A stretch of DNA of 14,343 nucleotides, from assembly GCA_044225565.1 (NCBI GenBank), contig JBGAIL010000125.1:1-14343 (forward strand). Reading direction: 5' to 3'. The notes beneath the pieces were generated by a model. That model saw only the letters and a program-made list of their open reading frames with translations. It was not told the origin of the DNA and searched no databases. Shown here piece by piece: positions 1-6,342 of the stretch. The stretch comes from CAVXAE01 sp044225565 (GTDB taxonomy: Bacteria > Pseudomonadota > Gammaproteobacteria > Steroidobacterales > Steroidobacteraceae). The position numbers and the translations under genes were made by a program. Numbering within the stretch: the first letter of the stretch is position 1; the number at the start of each line of letters is the position of its first letter.

Positions 1-824
1 CCCATGTCATCCGCGGCGACGATCATCTGAACAACACGCCGCGGCAGATGAACATGCTGAAGGCGCTGGGCGCCACGCCACCGGCGTACGCGCACGTGCC
101 GATGATCCTGGGGCCGGACGGCGCGAAGCTTTCGAAGCGACACGGCGCGGTGAGCGTGCTGCAGTACCAGGAGGAAGGCTTCCTGCCCGAAGCGCTGCTC
201 AATTATCTGGTGCGCCTCGGCTGGTCGCACGGCGACCAGGAAGTGTTCACGTTGCAGGAGATGGTCGCGGTATTCGACATCCAGGATGTGAACAAGGCCG
301 CCTCCGCGTTCAATCCGGAGAAGCTGCTGTGGCTCAACCAGCAGCACATGATGCGTGCCGCGCCGGCGCAGCTGGTGCCGCATTTCCGTTACCAGCTCGA
401 GCGCCTCGGCCTGGCATCGGGCGAGGACGCGCTGCTCGAAGGAGTGATCCTGGCGCAGCGCGAGCGCTCGAAGACGTTCAAGGAGATGGCGGCGAACAGC
501 CGGTTCTTCTTCGTCGAGGACGTGGAGCTGGACGCGCAGGCCGCCGAGAAGCATCTGACGGCTGCACAGGCGCCGATGCTCACGGCGCTGCGCGACAAGC
601 TCGCCGGGCTCGCCAGCTGGTCCGCGCCCGCGATCCACGAAGCCCTGACGGCATTCGCCACCGAGCGCGGCCTGGGCCTGGGTAAGGTGGCACAGCCCCT
701 GCGGGTCGCCCTGTCCGGCGGCACGGTTTCGCCGCCCATCGATGCGACCGTGGCGCTGGTCGGGCGTGAGCGGGCGCTGCAGCGGCTGGACCGGGCGATC
801 GCGCGGGCGTCCGGCGGCAGCTGA
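1..824 (+). CDS. gltX: Glutamate--tRNA ligase, C-terminal part (5' end outside the window)
   Basis: This is a class I aminoacyl-tRNA synthetase that charges tRNA-Glu with glutamate in the cytoplasm. The frame is open from base 3 and gives 273 residues; family members are about 470, so roughly the N-terminal 40% is missing to the left. The first visible residues (HVIRGDDHLNNTPRQ) are the conserved stretch at the end of the Rossmann catalytic domain. The ATP-binding KMSKS-type loop follows as KLSKRHGA, at about residues 42-49 of the visible part. The remainder is the helical anticodon-binding region, ending at a TGA. An intrinsic terminator and then tRNA-Ala and tRNA-Glu genes follow directly, so the enzyme sits beside its own substrate tRNA, a gltX-tRNA order known in Pseudomonas. 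No frameshift or odd composition is seen. Confidence 0.96.
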   Translation, partial: HVIRGDDHLNNTPRQMNMLKALGATPPAYAHVPMILGPDGAKLSKRHGAVSVLQYQEEGFLPEALLNYLVRLGWSHGDQEVFTLQEMVAVFDIQDVNKAASAFNPEKLLWLNQQHMMRAAPAQLVPHFRYQLERLGLASGEDALLEGVILAQRERSKTFKEMAANSRFFFVEDVELDAQAAEKHLTAAQAPMLTALRDKLAGLASWSAPAIHEALTAFATERGLGLGKVAQPLRVALSGGTVSPPIDATVALVGRERALQRLDRAIARASGGS

Positions 825-834
825 GGGAATGCGC

Positions 835-863
835 CGAGGGGCACGCAACCCCTTGGATTTTCT
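835..863 (+). terminator. Probable intrinsic terminator after gltX
   Basis: A 7-bp stem is formed by CGAGGGG (835-841) and CCCCTTG (849-855) with a 7-base loop; one pair is G-T. It is followed by GATTTTCT, a short T-rich tract. It lies 10 bases after the gltX stop and just before the tRNA promoter, where a terminator would be expected. The T tract is short, so termination strength is uncertain. Confidence 0.55.
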
Positions 864-882
864 CCGATCCGGGCCTGTTTTC

Positions 883-911
883 TTGACACCGTTCAAGGGC
901 TTGCGTAAGGT
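883..911 (+). promoter_or_regulatory. Sigma70 promoter of the tRNA-Ala/tRNA-Glu unit
   Basis: A perfect -35 box TTGACA (883-888) is followed after exactly 17 bases by TAAGGT (906-911) as the -10 box. The next bases (CGCGGCCC, 912-919) form a GC-rich discriminator, typical of stable-RNA promoters under stringent (ppGpp) control. The predicted start, near 918, is a few bases upstream of the mature tRNA-Ala end at 926. Confidence 0.75.
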
Positions 912-925
912 CGCGGCCCTTCCGT

Positions 926-1001
<76 letters not shown>

Positions 1002-1014
1002 CTTTCGTAAAGAC

Positions 1015-1090
1015 GTCCCCATCGTCTAGAGGCCTAGGACATTACCCTTTCACGGTAGTAACCGGGGTTCGAATCCCCGTGGGGACGCCA
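1015..1090 (+). tRNA. tRNA-Glu (anticodon TTC)
   Basis: A complete 76-base cloverleaf closely resembling E. coli tRNA-Glu. Acceptor GTCCCCA (1015-1021) pairs with TGGGGAC (1080-1086). The anticodon loop CTTTCAC carries TTC at 1049-1051, and CCA is encoded at 1088-1090. It is co-transcribed with tRNA-Ala. No convincing terminator follows: the short hairpin at 1096-1108 has no T tract. Confidence 0.97.
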
Positions 1091-1159
1091 CAGATCGCCG
1101 CTCCGGCGGCGGAGTGTCGTCATGGCCCGCATTTCGCCTTCCCGATACGCGTGCTTATC

Positions 1160-1180
1160 TCGCCAAGCTGGCCTTGGCGA
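1160..1180. repeat. Perfect 8-bp inverted repeat over a putative start codon
   Basis: TCGCCAAG (1160-1167) and CTTGGCGA (1173-1180) are perfect inverted repeats around a 5-base loop. The right arm contains the TTG (1174-1176) proposed as the start of the small antitoxin-like gene. It could be an operator for autoregulation, an RNA hairpin hiding the start, or chance. The pairing is seen directly; its function is inference. Confidence 0.5.
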
Positions 1181-1350
1181 ATCAGTTCGAGATCGAAGAG
1201 CTGAGGCGCACACCCGTCGAAGTGAAAGTCCGGCAGCTGTGGTCGCTCATGACGTCTGCGGACATGTTTGGTGCCAGCGAGGAGCGCGAGAGGGAAGTTC
1301 GCCAGGTACGTGAACGCCGGTTGAAACTGCATCAGGCACTTCGTGGCTGA
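1174..1350 (+). CDS. Small antitoxin-like protein paired with a nucleotidyltransferase fragment
   Basis: A hypothetical 58-residue protein if begun at TTG 1174; a GTG at 1114 would add 20 residues. The shorter form is preferred because the sequence from MANQFEIEELRRTP onward looks like a natural, charged helical small protein, while the extra residues (MSSWPAFRLPDT) do not. The core motif EELRRTPVEVKVRQLW followed by a charged helix resembles small proteins that I recall preceding nucleotidyltransferase genes. Its stop overlaps the next gene's GTG by 8 bases (GTGGCTGA), the coupling expected of a toxin-antitoxin or similar pair. No good Shine-Dalgarno is seen, and a hairpin covers the start. 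A role as antitoxin is inferred from context only. Confidence 0.45.
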   Translation: MANQFEIEELRRTPVEVKVRQLWSLMTSADMFGASEEREREVRQVRERRLKLHQALRG

Positions 1351-1534
1351 TCCGGTCCCGAAGCCTTTCCTCAAGGCACTTGCGGATCTCACGCGGTGGC
1401 TCGAGGACTCATCCGTGCCAGCGATCATCATTGGGGGAGTCGCGGCTTCGATTCTCGGCCGCCCGAGAGCGACTCGCGACATCGACGCGCTCGCGATTGC
1501 AGCCGACGACCGGCGGGCCGCCATTTTGGGGTGA
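1343..1534 (+). pseudogene. Truncated nucleotidyltransferase (MNT/AbiEii-like) remnant
   Basis: Starts at a GTG overlapping the preceding small gene and stops after 63 residues. Residues about 27-50 (IIIGGVAASILGRPRATRDI, then DA) carry the N-terminal nucleotidyltransferase signature: a glycine-rich GGVA turn, then R-x-T-R-D-I-D. In the intact superfamily the DID carboxylates bind the metal for nucleotide transfer, and proteins are usually about 150-300 residues. Here the frame closes shortly after the motif, and no other frame through 1726 continues recognisably. I call it a 3'-truncated, probably inactive copy of a toxin-like gene (type IV-like or MNT-type). Bases 1535-1726 hold nothing I recognise apart from the ribosome site of the next gene. 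Confidence 0.55.
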
Positions 1535-1726
1535 TGCCCAATTCCGCACGCGGCGGCTCGCGACGATTGTGTCCGGCCCGCGAGTGGCGCTATCGTTGAT
1601 CGCGAGCGCAGCTTCGCGCGCATCCCCGAGATCGGCGATCATTCCAACCGGTCCGCGGTAGCGTCCGGCCACCCCTCACGACAAAGACCTGGCGCCGGGC
1701 GGCAGCCGCAGAGAAGGAACGAAACC

Positions 1727-2701
1727 TTGAAGACCCGCATCACCACGCTCTTCGGCATCCGTCATCCCATCATCCAGGGAGGCATGCATTTCGTCGGCTT
1801 CGCCGAGATGGCCGCCGCGGTGTCGAATGCCGGCGGACTGGGCATCATCACGGGGCTCACGCTGCGCACGCCGGAACGGCTGGAAGCCGAAATCCGGCGC
1901 TGCCGGGAGATGACGAGCGAGCCTTTCGGCGTGAACCTCACTTTCCTCCCCTCGATCACCGCGCCGGACTATCCGGGGCTCATCGAAGTCATCATCGCGA
2001 GCGGCGTGAAGATCGTGGAGACCGCCGGCAACAACCCCCAGAAGTATCTACCGGCCCTCAAGGCCGCGGGAATCAAGACCATCCACAAATGCACCTCGGT
2101 GCGTCACGCACTGAAAGCCGAGTCCATCGGCTGCGACGCGGTCAGCGTCGACGGCTTCGAGTGCGCTGGCCATCCCGGCGAAGACGACATACCCAACATG
2201 ATCCTGCTGCCTTGCGCGGCGGATCAGCTCAAGATTCCCATGGTCGCCTCCGGCGGCATGGCCGACGGGCGCTCGCTGGTCGCAGCGCTGGCGCTGGGCG
2301 CCGACGGCATCAACATGGGCACACGCTTCATCGCTACGCAGGAAGCGCCGGTTCATCCCAACGTCAAGCAGGCGATCGTATCCGCTTCGGAGCTGGATAC
2401 CCGGCTCATCATGCGCACGCTGCGGAACACGGAGCGCGTGCTCCGCAACGCGGCCGTGGACGCCGTCGTCGCCAAGGAGAAGCAACTGGGAGAGAAGCTC
2501 AAGTTCGAGGACATCGCGCACGAGGTGGCAGGGGTCTATCCACGCATCATGCAGCAGGGAGAGATGGAAGCAGGCGCCTGGTCTTGCGGCATGGTCGCGG
2601 GGCTCATCCACGACATCCCCACTTGCAAGGAACTCATCGACCGCATCATGGCGCAAGCGCAAGAGCTGATCCACGGTCGCCTCGCCGTTCTGTCGGCGTG
2701 A
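1727..2701 (+). CDS. Nitronate monooxygenase-family flavoprotein (2-nitropropane dioxygenase-like)
   Basis: A predicted FMN-dependent TIM-barrel enzyme of 324 residues, normal for the family. The TTG start at 1727 is supported by AGAAGGA (1712-1718) eight bases upstream. Visible motifs are the N-terminal QGGM (17-20), SNAGGLG (33-39), PFGVN (66-70), GFECAGHPGE (143-152, whose His matches the catalytic position of NMOs), ASGGMADGR (174-182) and GADGINMGTRF (191-201) for FMN phosphate binding. Classical members oxidise alkyl nitronates. Many related proteins have other redox roles, including enoyl-CoA-type reductions in steroid or fatty-acid catabolism, so the substrate cannot be assigned. It lies 28 bases ahead of an MFS transporter on the same strand, suggesting an operon for taking up and oxidising a compound. 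Confidence 0.85.
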   Translation: MKTRITTLFGIRHPIIQGGMHFVGFAEMAAAVSNAGGLGIITGLTLRTPERLEAEIRRCREMTSEPFGVNLTFLPSITAPDYPGLIEVIIASGVKIVETAGNNPQKYLPALKAAGIKTIHKCTSVRHALKAESIGCDAVSVDGFECAGHPGEDDIPNMILLPCAADQLKIPMVASGGMADGRSLVAALALGADGINMGTRFIATQEAPVHPNVKQAIVSASELDTRLIMRTLRNTERVLRNAAVDAVVAKEKQLGEKLKFEDIAHEVAGVYPRIMQQGEMEAGAWSCGMVAGLIHDIPTCKELIDRIMAQAQELIHGRLAVLSA

Positions 2702-2729
2702 GACCGAGGGCGGCGGAGGAAGCCCGGCC

Positions 2730-3815
2730 GTGCGAGAAAGATCGTCCCTGACCCGCCACACCGGCTGGGCCCTGGCCCTCCTCACCGCCACCTACGCCGT
2801 CAACTTCCTCGACCGGCAGGTCGTCAACATCCTGGGCGAGTCGATCAAGCGCGACCTCGGAATCTCGGACACGCAACTCGGGCTGCTCACCGGCACCGCG
2901 TTCGGACTGTTCTACTCCACGCTCGGCCTGCCGATTGCGCGGCTCGCGGACCACTTCAATCGCGTGCGCGTCATCACCGTGGCCGTGGCGCTCTGGAGTG
3001 CGCTGACGGCGGCTTGCGGGAGCGCCGCGACTTACGCCCAACTGTTCCTGTGCCGGCTCGGCGTCGGCGTCGGTGAAGCGGGAGGTACGCCGCCGGCTCA
3101 ATCATTGATCGCGGATTTCTTCCCGCAGCGCACACGGACCATGGCCATGGCGGTATTCACGCTGGGCGTGCCCATCGGCAGCTTCCTCGGTTACCTGCTC
3201 GGCGGCGTCATCGACGAAGCGTGGGGATGGCGCATGGCGTTCGTCATTGCCGGCATTCCAGGCATCGTGCTGGCCGCGCTCATCCACTTCACCTTGCGCG
3301 AGCCCCCCAGGGGAATGAGCGATCCCGGCACCCATGTCGAGGTGGCATTGCCGCCGTTACGCGAGAGCCTCTCAGGCCTGTTCCGTCGCAAGTCCTTCCT
3401 GCGGCTGGTGCTCGGCGGCACCTGCGGAATCTTCGTGGTCTACGTGACCAACGCCTGGCTGCCGCCCTTCTTCATCCGCGTGCATCACCTGAGCACCGGC
3501 CAGGTCGGCGCCTGGATCGCGCTCTGCGTGGTGAGTTACGTGTGGCTCGGCCCTACCGCAGCGCTGATCCAGCGCGTTTCGCCGATTCGCTCGCGCACGC
3601 TGGCGGGCGCGCTGCAACTCTCCATCGCCAACGTCATCGCATTGCTGCTGGGGCCGCCGCTGATCGGCTATCTGAGCGACCGCTGGTCACCCACCCTGGG
3701 CACCGAATCCATCCGCTACGCGCTGGCGACGGCGGCAATCGTTTCCGTGCTCGGCGCGGCGATGTACCTGTGGGCCGGCCGTCACGTGCTGGCGGATTCG
3801 CGGGCGAAGGCCTGA
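2730..3815 (+). CDS. MFS transporter, Spinster-like, with an apparent internal deletion
   Basis: An inner-membrane secondary transporter of 361 residues. The start is GTG 2730, with GGAGGA at 2715-2720. The first half is standard: TM1 with NFLDRQVVN (25-33), TM2, the loop-2 signature region ARLADHFNRVR (70-80), TM4 with the GVGVGEAGGTPP motif (111-122), then TM5 and TM6 (WGWRMAF). In the second half TM7 (about 223-249) is followed at about 260-282 by one hybrid segment (WIALCVVSYVWLGPTAALIQ), then the usual last two helices. From recall of family sequences, relatives of about 420-440 residues have a second loop (GGxLADRLxRRD) and two further helices at this junction. About 55-60 codons therefore seem lost in frame, leaving about ten helices. 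Probably co-transcribed with the upstream flavoenzyme. Function after such a loss is doubtful. Confidence 0.82.
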   Translation: MRERSSLTRHTGWALALLTATYAVNFLDRQVVNILGESIKRDLGISDTQLGLLTGTAFGLFYSTLGLPIARLADHFNRVRVITVAVALWSALTAACGSAATYAQLFLCRLGVGVGEAGGTPPAQSLIADFFPQRTRTMAMAVFTLGVPIGSFLGYLLGGVIDEAWGWRMAFVIAGIPGIVLAALIHFTLREPPRGMSDPGTHVEVALPPLRESLSGLFRRKSFLRLVLGGTCGIFVVYVTNAWLPPFFIRVHHLSTGQVGAWIALCVVSYVWLGPTAALIQRVSPIRSRTLAGALQLSIANVIALLLGPPLIGYLSDRWSPTLGTESIRYALATAAIVSVLGAAMYLWAGRHVLADSRAKA

Positions 3816-3836
3816 GCCACCGCCACATCAGCCGCG

Positions 3837-4457
3837 CTACTCGTTCCCCTGCACCCGCTCGAGATCCGGGCGGTCCCCATCGAGCAACGAGATGAAATCG
3901 GTGTGGCGCAGCGCCGAGCAGAACTCGCGGTTCAGCGTGGCGACGGTGACGTCGTGCACCACCTCGGGGTCGATATCCTTGCCGTCGACGTCCACCCGAT
4001 TGGCGGCCGCGCAGGCATCGTGCGCCAGGTAGGTGTCGAAGCCCAGGTTGTTCGACATGCGCACCGTCGTCGAGATGCACATGTTCGTGAAGAACCCGCC
4101 GATGGCGAGCCGCGTGATGCCGCGCCTGCGCAATTCCAGCTCGAGCGGCGTACCGATGAACGCGCTGTTCACGTCCTTGCGGATCACGAGCTCGCCGACG
4201 GCGGGCTCGAAGCCGTGCTTGAGCGCGCCCCCCGGCTTTTTCAGGCTGAGGGGAGATGCGGCCTCTCGCGAATCGTGCTGCGTATAGATCACGGGCAGGC
4301 CGTGTGTGCGCCAGGCCTTCAGGATGAGCAGCAGCCGCGACTCGGCCTCGAGGTTATTGCGACGGCCGCGCAGCCCGCCCCAGTGAGCGAGATCGTCGAC
4401 GCCTTTCTGGCAGTCGACCAGCAGCAAAGCCGTGTCCTTGCCGAACCTGCGGATCAT
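3837..4457 (-). CDS. Isochorismatase-family cysteine hydrolase
   Basis: A cytoplasmic alpha/beta hydrolase of 206 residues, usual for the family. The catalytic triad is visible: Asp15 (LLLVDCQKG), Lys94 (VIRKDVNSAFIGT) and Cys127 (GGFFTNMCISTTVR), the last preceded by the family's strand-turn with the cis-peptide region. Members hydrolyse isochorismate, nicotinamide, N-carbamoyl compounds, ureas and similar amides; the substrate here cannot be told from sequence. ATG 4457 is preceded by a GAGGGG ribosome site. It diverges from an IclR-family regulator 69 bases away, which suggests a regulator-target pair in a catabolic context, and converges on the MFS gene, whose stop is 21 bases away. Confidence 0.88.
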   Translation of the reverse strand: MIRRFGKDTALLLVDCQKGVDDLAHWGGLRGRRNNLEAESRLLLILKAWRTHGLPVIYTQHDSREAASPLSLKKPGGALKHGFEPAVGELVIRKDVNSAFIGTPLELELRRRGITRLAIGGFFTNMCISTTVRMSNNLGFDTYLAHDACAAANRVDVDGKDIDPEVVHDVTVATLNREFCSALRHTDFISLLDGDRPDLERVQGNE

Positions 4458-4526
4458 GTCGTACCCCTCTGCCAGCCGCCCGGCCCGGCCGCCATGCTAC
4501 GATGCAGCCCCGGACAAACGAAGCCC
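4458..4526. promoter_or_regulatory. Divergent control region between the hydrolase and IclR genes
   Basis: These 69 bases must hold the promoters of both genes, unless they start further out. A -10-like TACGAT lies at 4498-4503, inside an imperfect dyad TGC-N6-GCA (4495-4506), and a distant inverted pair TCGTA (4459-4463)/TACGA (4498-4502) spans most of the gap. No good -35 box accompanies them. Such a region is where an IclR dimer would be expected to bind. No site can be called firmly. Confidence 0.3.
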
Positions 4527-5351
4527 ATGGCGAAAAAAAAGCGCGACCTCGCGGCCGACCTGGCCGAGAACCGAAGAGGCATCCAGTCGGTGGAAGTAGG
4601 CATGGCGCTGCTGCGTGCCATGCAGGAAGCGCCGGGCGCGTTTACGCTCACCGCGGTGAGCGAGGCAGCCGGCATGCCTGCCAGCAAGGCACATCGATAT
4701 CTCGCGAGCTACGTCCGCTCGGGGCTCGTGCGCCAGGACCCGGTCACGCGTCGCTACGAGCTCGGTCCGTTCGCGCTGAGCCTCGGGCTCGCGGCGCTCA
4801 GCCAGATCGACCTCATCTCGCTGACCGGCGAGGCGTCGCGCGACGTCAGCGAAGTCACGGGGCTCACCACCCTCGTCTCGGTGTGGGCGAATCACGGCGC
4901 AGTGATAGTCCGCTGGACACGCGGCGCTCAACCGGTCGTCACCTCGCTTTCGCTCGGCAGCGTGCTGCCGCCACTGTCCTCGGCCACCGGGCAGGTGCTC
5001 CTGGCGAACCTGCCCCGCTCGGTCACCGCCGATGCAGTGAGGGCCGAACAGCGTAGGCGCCAGCAGATGAAGCGCGAGCCCATCGATGCGTCGCGCATCG
5101 ACGAGACGATCGCCAAGGTGCGCAAGCAGGGCGCAGCCTGGGTGGATGGCGGACTCATCCCGGGCCTGCGCGCATTCGCCTGCGCCGTTCTGGATCACCA
5201 GGGTGAAGCCGCGGCGGCCATCACGCTCATCAGCTCCGTGGACTCCATCGCCGACCCGAAGCATCCGGCAGCGCGAGCTCTCGTGGAACGGTGCGCCGCC
5301 GTGAACAAGCATTCAGGCGCGCTCGCGCTTGCCGCGCCGCACCGGACCTGA
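4527..5351 (+). CDS. IclR-family transcriptional regulator
   Basis: A 274-residue DNA-binding regulator. The open frame extends far upstream, but ATG 4527 (MAKKKRDLAADL) is the natural start: the upstream translation is only the antisense of the hydrolase, and homologues begin shortly before the winged helix. The N-terminal winged HTH spans about 18-80, with recognition region SEAAGMPASKAHRYLASYVRS and wing RRYELGPFAL. The C-terminal effector domain (about 95-265) contains the usual GLRAFACAVLDHQG core strand. IclR proteins are dimeric or tetrameric repressors or activators of catabolic genes that respond to small aromatic or organic acids. Divergence from the isochorismatase-like gene suggests that as a target, with autoregulation likely. 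The ligand is unknown. Confidence 0.9.
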   Translation: MAKKKRDLAADLAENRRGIQSVEVGMALLRAMQEAPGAFTLTAVSEAAGMPASKAHRYLASYVRSGLVRQDPVTRRYELGPFALSLGLAALSQIDLISLTGEASRDVSEVTGLTTLVSVWANHGAVIVRWTRGAQPVVTSLSLGSVLPPLSSATGQVLLANLPRSVTADAVRAEQRRRQQMKREPIDASRIDETIAKVRKQGAAWVDGGLIPGLRAFACAVLDHQGEAAAAITLISSVDSIADPKHPAARALVERCAAVNKHSGALALAAPHRT

Positions 5352-5402
5352 CGGGCCGCGAATCCAGCGTCGAACGGGCCGCGCGCCAGGCACTTGGGGA
5401 AC

Positions 5403-6323
5403 TCACGCTCGCCAGCGGGCGAGCAGCCAGATGCCCGCCAGCACCAGCAGCGTTCCGGCGGCCATCCACACCGTAAAGGGCTCACCCAGGATCGCAACGC
5501 TCAAAAGAATGGTCGACAGCGGCCCGATGAGCCCTGTCTGTGCGGTGGCTGCAGCGCCCACCCGGCGCACCGCCATCATGACGAGCACCACGGGCAGGAA
5601 AGTGCACAGCACCGCGTTCAATATTCCCAGCCAGAGCACCTGAGGCGCGACTACCAGCGCCGCTGCCGGGCGGAGCAGGAAGAACTGGGCGATGCACAGC
5701 ACGCACGCGATGCTCGTGGCCATGCCCGCGAGCCGCATGCTTCCGAGGCGATTCACGGCCGTGCCGCTGAAGATGAGGTACAGTGCATAGCTCACCGCGC
5801 TGCCGAACACCAGCAGCGAGCCGAGCGCCGCGCTCGGCCCGCTCACCTGGATGTCGTGCCCGAACACGACGAGCACGCCCAGGTAGCTGATCGACAGCGC
5901 CAGCCATTGCCGCGCGCTCACCTTCGCCTGGAAGAACGCGATGCCCAGCACCAGCACGATCGTCGGATTGAGGTACAGGATCAGCCGCTCGAGGCTGGCA
6001 TTGATGTACTGCAGGCCGGCGAAATCCAGGAAGCTCGCGAGGTAGTAGCCGGTGAAGCCGAGCAGGAACAGGATGCGCCAGTCCCGCGCGGTGAGACGGC
6101 CCCGCCCCCGGCCCGACCACCAGGCCAGCGCCAGGAACAGCGGCAGCGAGAAGAACATGCGATACATGAGCACCGTGACCGCATCCACGCCATAGCGGTA
6201 GGACAGCTTGACGATGATGGCCTTGCCCGAGAAGCAGACGGCGCCGACGCTGCCGAGCAGCAGGCCCTGGAAGCGATCGGGGGGAGGAGAAGCGGTCGCG
6301 GTGGTCGTCACGCCGCGAAGCAT
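5403..6323 (-). CDS. EamA/DMT-superfamily permease
   Basis: An inner-membrane transporter of 306 residues, typical for ten-helix DMT exporters. Two EamA repeats are visible: about 17-155 (opening with GLLLGSVGAVCFSGKAIIVK, containing SLERLILYLNPTIVLVLG at the end of the fourth helix) and about 165-303 (opening GSLLVFGSAVSYALYLIFSG, containing GLIGPLSTILLSVAILGE, the usual P-x-x-A/T-I-L...GE motif). The conserved LxxxNP (118-120) is present. Substrates in this family range from amino acids to metabolites and cannot be predicted here. The ATG is preceded by only a weak ribosome site. It begins 19 bases after the stop of the S8 protease gene on the same strand, so it may be the last gene of that operon, though its function does not obviously fit. 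Confidence 0.88.
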   Translation of the reverse strand: MLRGVTTTATASPPPDRFQGLLLGSVGAVCFSGKAIIVKLSYRYGVDAVTVLMYRMFFSLPLFLALAWWSGRGRGRLTARDWRILFLLGFTGYYLASFLDFAGLQYINASLERLILYLNPTIVLVLGIAFFQAKVSARQWLALSISYLGVLVVFGHDIQVSGPSAALGSLLVFGSAVSYALYLIFSGTAVNRLGSMRLAGMATSIACVLCIAQFFLLRPAAALVVAPQVLWLGILNAVLCTFLPVVLVMMAVRRVGAAATAQTGLIGPLSTILLSVAILGEPFTVWMAAGTLLVLAGIWLLARWRA

Positions 6324-6342
6324 AGTCTGGATCGAGGCCGGA

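Noticed and set aside
1096..1108. Hairpin CGCCG-CTC-CGGCG after tRNA-Glu as a terminator
   Set aside because: The stem is only 5 bp and no T tract follows.
1409..1672. Minus-strand frame through the nucleotidyltransferase remnant
   Set aside because: It is antisense to the GGVA...RDID motif and has no recognisable content.
3903..4526. Upstream extension of the IclR frame by 208 residues
   Set aside because: It lies antisense to the isochorismatase-like gene and matches nothing. The IclR domain order begins naturally at ATG 4527.
5352..5402. Repeated ACGGGCCGCG in the IclR/DMT convergent gap as a bidirectional terminator
   Set aside because: The two copies are direct, not inverted, and no hairpin with a T tract forms.
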